A DNA stretch of 64,000 bases from Candidatus Nitricoxidivorans perseverans (GCA_030246985.1 CP107246.1:186001-250000); one strand, 5' to 3'; numbered from the stretch's first letter, positions 54,573-63,248 are shown. Numbers and translations: made by a program. Notes: generated by a model not told the origin, from the letters alone.

Positions 54573-54848
54573 GTGATAGACATCATTTCGCTAAACCGGC
54601 AGTTTCTCATTATGGCGAGGGAAGCGGCAAGCTCAAAATCTGGCGAGCTTGTCACAGGTCTTTCGAGGCAAGTGCTGGAGAAGCTGGCAACGCTATCCGT
54701 CGATCAGATTGACGTGATCGCCAAGCAGTCAGGTGTCAGCTTGTTTCGTCTCCGGCTGACCGAAGCCGAGGTGGATCGATTGCTGAATCTGGATGGCGCA
54801 AGGCGGCAGAGTTATCTGCTCAATGTTCTTTCGGTCGAGGATCGATGA
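54573..54848 (+). CDS. FlhD-like transcription activator subunit (SetD-like)
   Basis: A 91-residue FlhD-type protein: IDIISLNRQFLIMAREAASS matches the FlhD N-terminus (D-I-x-x-L-N-x-x-x-L-x-x-A), and LATLSVDQIDVIAKQSGVSL the C-terminal HTH. Starts at GTG 54573. In SXT/R391, SetD plus SetC, FlhDC homologues, activate transfer genes; this pair has the same position relative to a divergent repressor. It overlaps the flhC-like gene by 4 bases. Confidence 0.85.
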   Translation: MIDIISLNRQFLIMAREAASSKSGELVTGLSRQVLEKLATLSVDQIDVIAKQSGVSLFRLRLTEAEVDRLLNLDGARRQSYLLNVLSVEDR

Positions 54849-55312
54849 TGGTCGGCTTGGGCGAACTGGAAAACATGCAGCTGGCTCAGCAGCTGATTCG
54901 TGCCCGTTTGCGGCTTTCCGTCATCCGCGCGCTGACTGATGTCAGCACCCTGACGCTGCGTCAGTGGTGGCACGATATTCACGGCGTCAGGCCGGCCAAT
55001 GGAAAGCTCCCCGAGACCGTGCTGTCCTTCATCAAGGATGCGGAGATGGCGGCCCGCATCTCTTCCTTTGCGGTGTTCTACAAGCGGCTCAATGGGACAA
55101 CCATTGCGCCGGGCTGGTTGCTGAACACATGGATGGAGTATCAGCGGATCTGTGGTGACATCGATATCAACGCAGGGTACTTCGCCGTCCGAGATGTCAG
55201 GGCGCACATTGTGATGCTCTCGCGCTGCGACAAGTGTCGTGCCGGCTATATCTACGACACCGGGAACAAATACACCGATCAGTGTCCGTTCTGTCAGTCG
55301 AAAGTGTTTTGA
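54845..55312 (+). CDS. FlhC-like transcription activator subunit (SetC-like)
   Basis: A 155-residue FlhC-type protein. The N-terminal half (QLAQQLIRARLRLSVIRALT; LRQWWHDIHGVRPANGKLP) and the C-terminal zinc site with cysteines in SRCDKCRAGYIYD and QCPFCQS, C-x2-C twice, match FlhC. It forms a hetero-oligomer with the FlhD-like subunit that binds inverted repeats upstream of -35 regions. Likely targets are the four boxes at 12745, 19673, 27037 and 55362. Confidence 0.88.
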   Translation: MMVGLGELENMQLAQQLIRARLRLSVIRALTDVSTLTLRQWWHDIHGVRPANGKLPETVLSFIKDAEMAARISSFAVFYKRLNGTTIAPGWLLNTWMEYQRICGDIDINAGYFAVRDVRAHIVMLSRCDKCRAGYIYDTGNKYTDQCPFCQSKVF

Positions 55313-55361
55313 TAGCGGGTAGTGGCAGCGCAACCGAGGTTGCTAGGGGCACCTGAATTCG

Positions 55362-55419
55362 AAACACCTCGAATCTGGATGCTTTTTGGCCTGGATTCGA
55401 GAAGGTGACTTCGTATGAT
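55362..55419 (+). promoter_or_regulatory. Predicted activator box and promoter of the peptidase-traI operon
   Basis: Left arm AAACACCT (55362-55369, imperfect), nine bases, ATGCTTTT (55379-55386), -10-like TATGAT (55414-55419) 27 bases later, and an ATG at 55426. Extra inverted TTCGA/GATTCG elements flank it (55358 and 55394). It lies 50 bases after the flhC-like stop. Confidence 0.75.
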
Positions 55420-55425
55420 GGATTG

Positions 55426-55923
55426 ATGCTTGATTCCCTTTACCGTCATCTGGTTCGGCGCGCAACGATTTATCTGTGGGTCTTTGTCGCCTTCGTCGCC
55501 TTTGGCCGATACTTCTCTCTGACGATCAACGTATCCGACTCATTGCCGGGAACGATATTCCTGGTGGAGAAGGGAACGAAGCCCGGGAAGGGGGACCTCG
55601 CCGCCTTTCGATATGGCGGCGGAGGTCCCTATGAAAGAGGGGTGCTATTCCTCAAGCGGATACTGGGGGTTGCCGGTTCAGAGGTTGTTGCCGAAGATGT
55701 CGGCAAGGGCTACCGCGAATACTTCGTTGATGGTCAATCGGTCGGGCGAGCAAAGCCAATTTCAAAAGGCGGGAAACCTCTCCAGCATGGGCCAGTCGGG
55801 ATCATCCCCAATGGCCATTTCTTCATGTCTGCACCGCATCCGGATAGCCTTGATTCCCGCTATGCATTGGTGGGTTGGGTTGCGGAGACTGAACTGGTTG
55901 GCCGCGCAATTAGCCTTTATTGA
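55426..55923 (+). CDS. TraF-type signal peptidase (S26 family) for pilin/relaxase export
   Basis: A 165-residue membrane-bound serine peptidase (TraF of RP4/TrhF of SXT type) that processes pilin or other transfer proteins. Hydrophobic segment ATIYLWVFVAFVAFGRYF near residues 13-30, Ser39 in INVSDSLPGTIFLV and Lys77 in LFLKRILGVAGSE form the S26 dyad. ATG 55426 is chosen because the -10 box (55414-55419) lies upstream of it; GTG 55405 would be upstream of that box. Predicted leaderless. Confidence 0.85.
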   Translation: MLDSLYRHLVRRATIYLWVFVAFVAFGRYFSLTINVSDSLPGTIFLVEKGTKPGKGDLAAFRYGGGGPYERGVLFLKRILGVAGSEVVAEDVGKGYREYFVDGQSVGRAKPISKGGKPLQHGPVGIIPNGHFFMSAPHPDSLDSRYALVGWVAETELVGRAISLY

Positions 55924-55940
55924 TTGAGCGGCAAGGCAAC

Positions 55941-58160
55941 ATGCTTTTCTGGTTCAGACAGAAACCGGCAAGTGGTGCTCGCCAATCCAACGCCACACAA
56001 CCGATCTACCATTGGTCAGCTGACGAGATCCCACGTTACCCTCCATTCATGAAGGGGTTGCCGGTTGTTCCTCCGGAGAATCTGCTTGAAACACAGCGCG
56101 AGTTGATTGAACGTATTGCCAACACGGCAATCGCTACCCCCAAGATCATCGACTGCTACTATCTTCCCGCTGTGCGAAGATTTGCTGCGTATGCGCACCT
56201 GCTGCCTGCGTCGCAGTCACATCACCATCGCGGCGCCGGCGGCCTGCTTCGTCACTCAATCGAGGTAGGACTTTGGGCACTTCAATCTGCCGACAAAGTG
56301 CTGCTGGAAAGTGCGAAGTCGCCTGCTCAGCGAAGAGAGATGGAGCCGCGCTGGCAACTTTCCGTTTTCCTGGCTGCGCTATGTCACGATGCTGGCAAGC
56401 CAGTAACGGATCTGGTGGTGACCAACAAAGATAGAACGGCGATCTGGAAGCCCATCAAGGAAGACCTTTATACCTGGGCAACGAAAAATCACGTACAGGC
56501 ATATTTCCTGGACTGGCGCGAAGGAAGAGCAAGGCAACATACCGCTTTATCCAATCTGATCGGTGACCGAATCATCGGCGCGGAGACACTTGATTGGATC
56601 GAGGAGGGCGGCACGGAATTGATCGTCTGGTTGATGGAATCCCTGACATCCTATCCGGGACCAACCAACCCCATCTACGATCTCGTAGTCAAGGCTGACC
56701 AGACCAGCGTCGAAAGGGATTTGAAGACGCTTGGCGTAGCGATGGCTGGATACGATCTTGGTGTCCCCGTGGAGCGTCATTTGACAGACATCATGCGCCG
56801 CTTCATCAAAGAGGGTTTGTGGCTTGTCAATGAGCCTGGGGCACGTGTCTGGAATATCGCTGGCAACGTCTATCTAATCTGGCCGGCTGCCGGTGAAGAA
56901 ATAGCCAGGCAGGTACGCGAGGACGGTATTCCAGGCATTCCTCGAACCCCTGATGGGATACTCGACATGCTTCTGGAAAGGCAAATTGCGTTTATTCGGG
57001 AGGATGCCGCGCCTGGTGAGCGGTTCTGGAGAATCGCCCCTGCGGTGCTGGTTGAAAAGATTCCGGATATCAAGCTACCCGCAATCAGGCTCAGGGACGA
57101 GGCGATGCTATCCACGATTCCGATAGGACCTGTTGCTGGGCGAATAATTAACGACACGTCAAACAAGAGTGACACGGATCTGGTGCAAGCCAATTCATCG
57201 GATGTGCCATTAGAGGCGCCCCAGCCTCCTGAAAAACCCGATGCGGTTGTTGAAATCCTTCCGGACAACAAGCCACAAATCACTGGAATGGCACAGGACA
57301 GCAAGCGACCGCCGCCTATCAAAGACCACCAGAAGCCATCACTCCCTAACGCCGCAACATCAGCCCCGGAACATGACGATCGGCCAGGTCTGCGGCCAGC
57401 CGTTGAATCCACCGGCACGGGCCCGAAACAAATGTCCACCTTGAATGGCGCGGTTGGGGAAGCCTTAAGGGCACTTGCGCAGGATCTCAGGTCAGGTGAC
57501 AAACGATGGGGATCTGAGGTCGTCCTGGACAATGATCATCAGTTGCTTCTGCGATGGCCCGAGTCATTCAGCGGTTACGGACTTACGGTAAAGATGATCC
57601 TGGATGAGCTGGTAGCCAAAGAATGGTTGTGGGTCGATCCGATGACTCCGCTGAAGCGAGTCTTGGATGCCGAAATGAATGGTGAATCTGTCAAGGCAAT
57701 CCGGTTAGCGCGAGAGCTCACCCCTGTTTTTCTGAGCGAGGCTGGGGGAGGGCAGGGAATGGACATGGCCGCCGCTGCGCCAGCAGTGCCTCCTGTCGCC
57801 TCGTCGCCAGAAACAACCGTTGAGCGAAGCGAGGGGCAACAAGGGAAGGCCCCATTGCCGAAGGAGGAGGCGCCAAAGATTAGAAGTCGGGGAACCACTA
57901 ATGGGCCAGCGGGAGAAGCAGCGTCTATTCCATCGGGAACGGATACGCTATCGCTGGCTCATGTGATACAGGTTCTGACTGAAATAAGCACCAATGCCAT
58001 TCCCGATCAGGCTGGGTGGGTCACGGTAGCAAAGTACAAGGCAATGAGCCAGTTCAAGGCCAGGGATATGAAGGTTCCGCTCAGTCACCTGAATTCGCTG
58101 TCAAAAAAGCACCCTGATCGACTGGTCGTTGCCGGCAGCAAAATCCAGTTTAGAGCGTAG
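55941..58160 (+). CDS. traI: MobH-family relaxase TraI
   Basis: A 739-residue relaxase of the MobH (SXT/R27) type, which nicks oriT and pilots the strand. The N-terminal TraI_2 domain has the HD-hydrolase-like metal motif: HHHRGAGGLLRHSIEVGLWA near residues 94-113 and LAALCHDAGKP near 146-156. The middle is a low-complexity linker (residues ~400-510), then a C-terminal winged-helix-like TraI_2_C domain (RWGSEVVLDNDHQLLLRWPE). ATG 55941 with AAGG upstream is preferred over TTG 55920. No oriT is identified. Confidence 0.9.
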   Translation: MLFWFRQKPASGARQSNATQPIYHWSADEIPRYPPFMKGLPVVPPENLLETQRELIERIANTAIATPKIIDCYYLPAVRRFAAYAHLLPASQSHHHRGAGGLLRHSIEVGLWALQSADKVLLESAKSPAQRREMEPRWQLSVFLAALCHDAGKPVTDLVVTNKDRTAIWKPIKEDLYTWATKNHVQAYFLDWREGRARQHTALSNLIGDRIIGAETLDWIEEGGTELIVWLMESLTSYPGPTNPIYDLVVKADQTSVERDLKTLGVAMAGYDLGVPVERHLTDIMRRFIKEGLWLVNEPGARVWNIAGNVYLIWPAAGEEIARQVREDGIPGIPRTPDGILDMLLERQIAFIREDAAPGERFWRIAPAVLVEKIPDIKLPAIRLRDEAMLSTIPIGPVAGRIINDTSNKSDTDLVQANSSDVPLEAPQPPEKPDAVVEILPDNKPQITGMAQDSKRPPPIKDHQKPSLPNAATSAPEHDDRPGLRPAVESTGTGPKQMSTLNGAVGEALRALAQDLRSGDKRWGSEVVLDNDHQLLLRWPESFSGYGLTVKMILDELVAKEWLWVDPMTPLKRVLDAEMNGESVKAIRLARELTPVFLSEAGGGQGMDMAAAAPAVPPVASSPETTVERSEGQQGKAPLPKEEAPKIRSRGTTNGPAGEAASIPSGTDTLSLAHVIQVLTEISTNAIPDQAGWVTVAKYKAMSQFKARDMKVPLSHLNSLSKKHPDRLVVAGSKIQFRA

Positions 58161-58208
58161 AAGCCTTGCGTGGGTCGCGGATCGGGATTCGCATTGAATG
58201 AAAAGGCA

Positions 58209-59474
58209 TCAAATCGCAATCGGCAATTGATCCCAATGCGTCGTGTATTGGGGCGACATTTTCTCCCGTTTCATTACCCATGACTTTGAGACTCCTGTGG
58301 CGGCGGACCGCAAGGTACCCCGGCCCCAGATCGCATTGACGCGATCAATGACTTCCATCAGCCGGTCATTTTCCCGATGCGTGCAGAACAGTGATGCTTG
58401 TTGATTGGTCGCATCCGACAGATTCATCAGCACTATGCCTGCCTTCTGATACGCAAACCCGGGACGGTAGATGCGTCTTAACCCCCAGAGGGCTGCACGG
58501 GTGAGATATCGGGTGTCGTCCGACGGATCCGGCAGCGGGATCGTCAGCCCTTTGCTGTATTGCGGGCAATCCTCTTTGTGCGGGTTGGTGCGGATATAGA
58601 CCTGAATCATGCCAGCCACGGACCCTTGGGCACGCAGTTTTTCGGCGGCGATTGCGACGTAGGTGGCGACAGCTTCCTTCAGTGGCGTCAGGTCATAAAC
58701 GTAGTTGCCGAAGGACCGCGATGACATGATCTGCTGCTTGGCTGGCGCCACGTTCTCAATCGATAAGCAGGGAATGGCGTTCAATTCCAGAACCGTCCGC
58801 TCAACCACTACAGAAAACTCTCGCCTGATCGTCTTTGGATCAGCACGCCGCAAGGCTTCGACAGAATGAATGCCGCGATCGGCCAACTGTTTCGACAAGC
58901 GCGGGCCAATTCCCCAGACCTCTCCAACCTCGATGGTGGCCAACAGCCTTGATCGTTCGGTTTCCGACAGACGCGTGAGATCGCATACCCCATCGGCCCC
59001 AGCCAGGGACTTCTTCGCACAGTGATTGGCGAGTTTGGACAGCGTCTTGGTTTCGGCGATGCCGACGCAGACCGGAATCCCGACCCATTGCCGGACTTGG
59101 CTTCGCATGGCCTGCGCATGGATCAGCAGATCGTAATTTTCAAACCCGTCCAGGCCAAGGAAGCACTCGTCAATGCTGTAGATCTCCTGATCGGGAGAAT
59201 ACTGACTCAGTACCGACATCATCCGGTTGCTCATGTCAGCGTACAACGCGTAGTTGCTGCTCAGGGCAATGATGCCGTGCTGCCGGGCCAGATCCTTCAT
59301 CTGGAACCACGGCGTGCCCATCTTCACGCCAAGCGCCTTGACCTCGTTGCTTCTGGCCACGGCACAGCCGTCGTTGTTGGAGAGAACAACTACCGGCCTT
59401 CCTTCCAACTTCGGATTGAAGACCCGCTCGCAGGATACGTAAAAGTTGTTGCCGTCGATCAGGGCGATAGGCAT
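58209..59474 (-). CDS. umuC: UmuC-type Y-family translesion polymerase subunit
   Basis: A 421-residue Y-family polymerase V catalytic subunit. Catalytic acidic residues appear in [18 protein letters not shown] (first Asp) and [10 protein letters not shown] (Asp-Glu); the little-finger region ([19 protein letters not shown]) and C-terminal part fit UmuC/RumB. It acts with cleaved UmuD to copy damaged DNA, giving mutagenesis. Mobile umuDC genes (rumAB) are typical of SXT/R391. It is the third gene of the lexA-like/umuD/umuC operon. Confidence 0.95.
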   Translation of the reverse strand: MPIALIDGNNFYVSCERVFNPKLEGRPVVVLSNNDGCAVARSNEVKALGVKMGTPWFQMKDLARQHGIIALSSNYALYADMSNRMMSVLSQYSPDQEIYSIDECFLGLDGFENYDLLIHAQAMRSQVRQWVGIPVCVGIAETKTLSKLANHCAKKSLAGADGVCDLTRLSETERSRLLATIEVGEVWGIGPRLSKQLADRGIHSVEALRRADPKTIRREFSVVVERTVLELNAIPCLSIENVAPAKQQIMSSRSFGNYVYDLTPLKEAVATYVAIAAEKLRAQGSVAGMIQVYIRTNPHKEDCPQYSKGLTIPLPDPSDDTRYLTRAALWGLRRIYRPGFAYQKAGIVLMNLSDATNQQASLFCTHRENDRLMEVIDRVNAIWGRGTLRSAATGVSKSWVMKREKMSPQYTTHWDQLPIAI

Positions 59475-59491
59475 GTGCCCGTTCCCAAGGT

Positions 59492-59962
59492 TCAGGAAAC
59501 GGGGTGAATGGCCCAGCGCACGACACCCCAGACTGCGAGCTCCTGTTCTGACCCGACGAGGATGTCTCCGTGTCCTGGACCACTTGAGCGCAGCAGTACT
59601 CCTTCGGGTACCCGACAGGCTTGCTTGACCATGAACTGACCATCGACCACGGCGATGACTACACTGCGATCGCCTGGGTCTCTGGAACGATCCACAACCA
59701 GTAGATCCCCGTCATGAATGCCGAACCCCACCATGGAGTTGCCCTGCACCCGTACGAAGAAGGTCGCATCCTCATGCTCGATCAGGTGCTTGTCCAAGCT
59801 CAGCCGGGTTTCAACGTAGTCGGTTGCAGGTGAAGGAAACCCGGCCGGCACCGGACGTGCCAGCAAAGGGCAGCCTGGCACATGGATTACCCCAGCTTCT
59901 GGAAACACCGGGCCACCGTGTCCGGCAGGCTGGCCACGGGGCGTAAGGACTCCGCAGGCCAT
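59492..59962 (-). CDS. umuD: UmuD-type polymerase V accessory protein
   Basis: A 156-residue self-cleaving S24 protein. The cleavage site is PVPAGFPSP (A40-G41), Ser76 lies in [11 protein letters not shown] and Lys113 in GQFMVKQAC, the dyad. RecA-induced cleavage gives UmuD'. Slightly longer at the N-terminus than E. coli UmuD. The ATG is three bases after the lexA-like stop. Confidence 0.93.
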   Translation of the reverse strand: MACGVLTPRGQPAGHGGPVFPEAGVIHVPGCPLLARPVPAGFPSPATDYVETRLSLDKHLIEHEDATFFVRVQGNSMVGFGIHDGDLLVVDRSRDPGDRSVVIAVVDGQFMVKQACRVPEGVLLRSSGPGHGDILVGSEQELAVWGVVRWAIHPVS

Positions 59963-59964
59963 GG

Positions 59965-60555
59965 TCAGTTCCGATAACGTCGGATGAGACCGACCAGAAT
60001 GCCAAAGATTTCGAGCTTGCCCTTGGGACGGATCACCGGATAGGCCGGGTTATGGGGCTTGAGTACCTTCTGCCCCCGCTCGGTGGCCAGTTCCTTGAGT
60101 GTGTAGTCACCGTCCACGATGGCCACGACAAAATCCCCGTCCCTGGCTTCGGCAGCGCGCTCAACCACAGCCATGTCACCCTCGTTGATCCCCGCGTTGC
60201 TCATCGAATCGCCCTTCACCGGGATCAGCATGGTATGTGTCGGATCGCGCACCACATACTCGTCGATCAAGAATGGTTCGGCAGGAACGGCCTCGACAGG
60301 GATGGGGTTGCCAGCCTGGACGCTCGTCTCGACCAATGGGCGCTCAAAGAAGCGGGATGCGGGAATCCATGCATCGTCGTCCGTAGTACGGGTAACGAAC
60401 CCTTCCCCAGCCAGGCGTTCGATAAATTTCTTGGCTGCCGGCGTCGAAAACCCCATCAATTCGCCAATCCGAGCGAGCGACGGAATCCGCCGGGTCTCGG
60501 CGTAGTACCGGCGCAGCTTGGCGAGGTGTTCGGGGTCGCGGTTCGGGGAGCTCAT
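59965..60555 (-). CDS. LexA-like S24 repressor
   Basis: A 196-residue LexA-type regulator. The N-terminal winged helix is HLAKLRRYYAETRRIPSLAR to AAKKFIERLAGEGFVTR; the cleavage site is A81-G82 (SVQAGNPIP); Ser117 in PVKGDSMSNAGI and Lys154 in DYTLKELATE form the dyad. It differs from canonical LexA in its recognition helices, consistent with its own operators: two palindromes lie in its promoter (60571-60609). It should repress itself, umuD and umuC until DNA damage. Confidence 0.92.
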   Translation of the reverse strand: MSSPNRDPEHLAKLRRYYAETRRIPSLARIGELMGFSTPAAKKFIERLAGEGFVTRTTDDDAWIPASRFFERPLVETSVQAGNPIPVEAVPAEPFLIDEYVVRDPTHTMLIPVKGDSMSNAGINEGDMAVVERAAEARDGDFVVAIVDGDYTLKELATERGQKVLKPHNPAYPVIRPKGKLEIFGILVGLIRRYRN

Positions 60556-60570
60556 GATATGTACTGGTGG

Positions 60571-60616
60571 GTTTATAACTATTAACCATCGTAGTTAATA
60601 AATATAAACCTGTCAA
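60571..60616 (-). promoter_or_regulatory. lexA-like promoter with two palindromic operators
   Basis: Reading left: TTGACA (60616-60611), exactly 17 bases, TACGAT (60593-60588). Operator GTTAATAAATATAAAC fills the spacer (60594-60609), and a second, GTTTATAACTATTAAC, lies downstream at 60571-60586, centres 23 bases apart. Both fit GTTNATA-N2-TATNAAC. They do not resemble the CTGT-N8-ACAG LexA box. Strong autorepression is expected. Confidence 0.85.
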
Positions 60617-60744
60617 CGCTGGCGAGTGTTTGATGCCGAATCAAGGGGGCGGGTCTCATAGGCGGCAAAGACCTCGCCGACGCGCTTGATGAAGCCGGCT
60701 GCGAACAGACAGATCAGGATGTAGATGATCAGATCGGTGGGCAT
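60613..60744 (-). CDS. Small membrane peptide upstream of the lexA-like gene
   Basis: A 43-residue peptide from ATG 60744 (AGGAGA six bases upstream), with one hydrophobic helix, PTDLIIYILICLFAAGFI, and a polar tail. Its stop codon overlaps the -35 element of the lexA-like promoter and it reads toward that gene. Not recognised; it could be a small membrane protein of the SOS module. An earlier in-frame start (60795) has no ribosome site. Confidence 0.5.
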   Translation of the reverse strand: MPTDLIIYILICLFAAGFIKRVGEVFAAYETRPLDSASNTRQR

Positions 60745-60818
60745 GGCATGTCTCCTGAGTGAAAGTGATGCCATGATGAACACCAGTAGGCTCATAGGAT
60801 GAGCCGGCGCGACCTTGG

Positions 60819-60834
60819 GTTAATAAATCGTTAC
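60819..60834 (+). promoter_or_regulatory. Operator-like site before the SOS-associated peptidase gene
   Basis: GTTAATAAATCGTTAC shares the left half and outer bases of the GTTNATA-N2-TATNAAC operators at 60571-60609 but is imperfect in the right half. It lies 33 bases before the 60867 gene and could bring it under the same LexA-like repressor. Confidence 0.5.
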
Positions 60835-60866
60835 CATGGGCGCTGGACGGAAAGGAAGCATAGGGA

Positions 60867-61556
60867 ATGTGCGGCAGATTTGTCTTGAAGGCACCCCCGG
60901 CGGAACTCATCACCCGATTCGGGCTAGATGAGTGCGCCGACTATGGCGCGCGCTACAACATCCCACCCGGGACAGATATCCCGGTGATCCGTCACTCCCC
61001 AGATGGCAAGAGGGTGCTGCACCTGCTGCGTTGGGGGTTGGTACCCCATTGGGCAAAGGATTCGACGATCGGGGCGAAGCTCAACAACGCACGCGGGGAG
61101 TCGGCTGCCGAGAAGCCGTCGTTTCGGGATGCGTTCAAGCGGCGTCGCTGTCTCGTACCAGCCTCAGGTTTCTTTGAATGGAAGGCAGAAGGCAAGGTCA
61201 AGCAGCCGTATTACATCAGCCCGAAAGATGGCAAGCCGTTGGCCATGGGTGGATTGTGGGAGTCGTGGAAGATGCCTGACGGTAACCTCCTTCGCACGGT
61301 GTGTATCGTCACGGTCGGTCCCAATGCCGTGATGGAGCCGATTCATGATCGTATGCCGGTGATTGTGCCACCGGATCGCTGGCAGGACTGGCTTACGGGG
61401 CCGGTTGAGGCTATCCAATCGTTGGTGGCCCCCTGTCGTGCAGAGTTGCTGCAAGCGTGGCCAGTCAGTCGGCGGGTCAGCAAAACCACCGATGACGATC
61501 CAGGTCTGATTGTGCCGGAAGGGGATAAGATCACTCATCCTTCATTCCCGGACTGA
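60867..61556 (+). CDS. SOS response-associated peptidase (YedK/HMCES family)
   Basis: A 229-residue SRAP protein. The catalytic Cys is residue 2 (MCGRFVLKAP); other family marks are YNIPPGTDIPVI, RWGLVPHWAKD, NNARGESAAEKPSFRDAFKR and CLVPASGFFEWK, and His in IHDRMPVIVPP. It forms a covalent protein-DNA link with abasic sites in single-stranded DNA and protects them. It fits with the neighbouring damage-response operon. The initiator ATG is removed to expose Cys2 in this family. Confidence 0.93.
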   Translation: MCGRFVLKAPPAELITRFGLDECADYGARYNIPPGTDIPVIRHSPDGKRVLHLLRWGLVPHWAKDSTIGAKLNNARGESAAEKPSFRDAFKRRRCLVPASGFFEWKAEGKVKQPYYISPKDGKPLAMGGLWESWKMPDGNLLRTVCIVTVGPNAVMEPIHDRMPVIVPPDRWQDWLTGPVEAIQSLVAPCRAELLQAWPVSRRVSKTTDDDPGLIVPEGDKITHPSFPD

Positions 61557-61710
61557 ATGCTCGTTACGCGAAAGATATCCTTGATCGTTACCTGCAAACC
61601 GGTGATGCCCTTTTAAGCGAATGTGAGTCGGATTGGGTAACTCGCCTGTTCGCGGAACTCCTGTGATAGGAATTTCCAAACCCCGATTTGTATCTTGATT
61701 TCCCTAAAAC

Positions 61711-62184
61711 ATGAAAACACTCTCCATCCTGAAAGCTCTCGTTCTCTTCGCCTTGGTCATGGATTCATGCATCGCTTATGCCGAAAATATCGGCTGCGTC
61801 ACTACCGCATGGAAACTGATTGGCGCTAATCACAAGGTTTGCGTGGAAGCGTTTCATGATCCCAAGGTGCCTGGTGTCACCTGCCATGTCAGCCAGGCCA
61901 GGACCGGCGGAATTTCCGGAGCGGTTGGCCTGGCCCAGGATCCTTCGCAGTTTTCGCTGGCCTGCCGTCAGACCGGCCCGATCATCCTTCCGCCCAAGTT
62001 GCCAGAGGACGAAACGGTGTTCTCGGAAGATACGTCGATCCTGTTCAAGGAAACCCGCGTCGTACGGATGTGGGACGCCGCTAACCGAACCCTCGTCTAT
62101 GTCGCGATCAGCCGAAAATTGATCGAGGGGGCTCCCGCCAACAGCATTTCCACCGTGCCGGTCATGCCGTGGGGTGGCCGATAG
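61711..62184 (+). CDS. creA: CreA-family periplasmic protein
   Basis: A 157-residue exported protein of the CreA family: signal KALVLFALVMDSCIAYAENIG, then NHKVCVEAFHDPKVPGVTCH and SQARTGGISGAVGLAQDPSQ, which are CreA signatures. The function is unknown. It is the first of several ordinary chromosomal genes in the same orientation, marking the region beyond the ICE cargo. Confidence 0.9.
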   Translation: MKTLSILKALVLFALVMDSCIAYAENIGCVTTAWKLIGANHKVCVEAFHDPKVPGVTCHVSQARTGGISGAVGLAQDPSQFSLACRQTGPIILPPKLPEDETVFSEDTSILFKETRVVRMWDAANRTLVYVAISRKLIEGAPANSISTVPVMPWGGR

Positions 62185-62190
62185 TCGCCC

Positions 62191-62595
62191 ATGGACTTCC
62201 GATTCACGATACCCGACCACGAAGTCGAGATTACTCCGATCCGTGCTCAGGGCGCCGGAGGGCAGAACGTCAACAAAGTCTCGAACGCCGTCCATTTGCG
62301 TTTCGACATCAATGTGTCCTCCCTGCCGGAAGATGTCCGCCAGCGACTCCTGAAACTGAACGACCAGCGCATCAGCAAGGACGGCGTTGTCATCATCAAG
62401 GCGCAGGAGTTTAGAAGCCTCGAAGGCAACCGCGCCGAGGCCATGCGGCGTCTTCACGAGTTGATCGACAGCGTTGCCGTTCCGCCGAAACGACGCCGAC
62501 CCACCAAACCCACCCGAAGCTCCATCAAGAAACGATTGGAGAGCAAGACACGCCGTGCCTCGATCAAGGCGGGGCGCGGCAAGGTCAGCGAGTAA
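62191..62595 (+). CDS. arfB: Alternative ribosome-rescue factor ArfB (peptidyl-tRNA hydrolase)
   Basis: A 134-residue release-factor-like protein with the GGQ motif in IRAQGAGGQNVNKVSN. The C-terminal tail is strongly basic (KRRRPTKPTRSSIKKRLESK), which in ArfB enters the empty mRNA channel of stalled ribosomes. It lies 6 bases after creA. Confidence 0.93.
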   Translation: MDFRFTIPDHEVEITPIRAQGAGGQNVNKVSNAVHLRFDINVSSLPEDVRQRLLKLNDQRISKDGVVIIKAQEFRSLEGNRAEAMRRLHELIDSVAVPPKRRRPTKPTRSSIKKRLESKTRRASIKAGRGKVSE

Positions 62596-62604
62596 GCTTC
62601 GACC

Positions 62605-63195
62605 ATGGTCATCCATCCCTATAGAACCATGCAGTACATCACGATCACGCTCCTGCTGAACCTGTTCATCCTCGTAACAGGGCAATCTGTCGCACTGGCG
62701 AGCGAACCACCGCCGCTCGCCACGGTAGCTGCCCTGGATGTACCGCGTTACATGGGACGCTGGTACGAAATTGCCAAATATCCGAACCGTTTCCAGCGCA
62801 AGTGTGTCGCCGACACCAGCGCCGAATACAAGCTCGAACCGGACGGGCGGGTGCAGGTCACCAACCGTTGTCGCATGGAAAACGGTGAATGGAATGAGGC
62901 GGTCGGCATGGCGCGCCAGGTGGGCGATACTTCATCACCGAAACTGGAGGTTCGATTTGCTCCGGCTTGGCTGTCGTTCATTCCCGCCGTGTGGGGTGAC
63001 TACTGGGTTATCGATCTCGACCCGGAATACCAGTTGGTCGCCGTGAGCGAGCCGCGGCGGGAGTATCTCTGGGTGTTATCCCGATCTCCGGCGGTTGGCC
63101 ACGATGCCTTGGCCGCACTGATGGATCGATTGCGCCGACTCGGGTTTGATACCAATCGTCTGGAAGTTTCTGCACACGGGAAAAAGCAGGGGTGA
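62605..63195 (+). CDS. blc: Blc-type lipocalin
   Basis: A 196-residue secreted lipocalin. Signal peptide ITITLLLNLFILVTGQSVAL; the barrel signature is YMGRWYEIAKYPNRFQRKCV (G-x-W) and later motifs are VTNRCRMENGEWNE and YWVIDLDPEYQLVAVSEPRR. It lacks a clear lipobox Cys, so it may be periplasmic. An in-frame ATG at 62629 could be the start. Confidence 0.9.
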   Translation: MVIHPYRTMQYITITLLLNLFILVTGQSVALASEPPPLATVAALDVPRYMGRWYEIAKYPNRFQRKCVADTSAEYKLEPDGRVQVTNRCRMENGEWNEAVGMARQVGDTSSPKLEVRFAPAWLSFIPAVWGDYWVIDLDPEYQLVAVSEPRREYLWVLSRSPAVGHDALAALMDRLRRLGFDTNRLEVSAHGKKQG

Positions 63196-63248
63196 GGCAC
63201 GCTGAAGCGCTAAAGTCCGGGCATCCCAAAATCGTCGATCTCAGTTGA

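Noticed and set aside
55311-55350. GATAGCGGGTAGTGGCAGCG after the flhC-like gene resembles an iteron.
   Set aside because: It is a single, partial copy without the CGGG start and far from the origin; probably chance or a relic.
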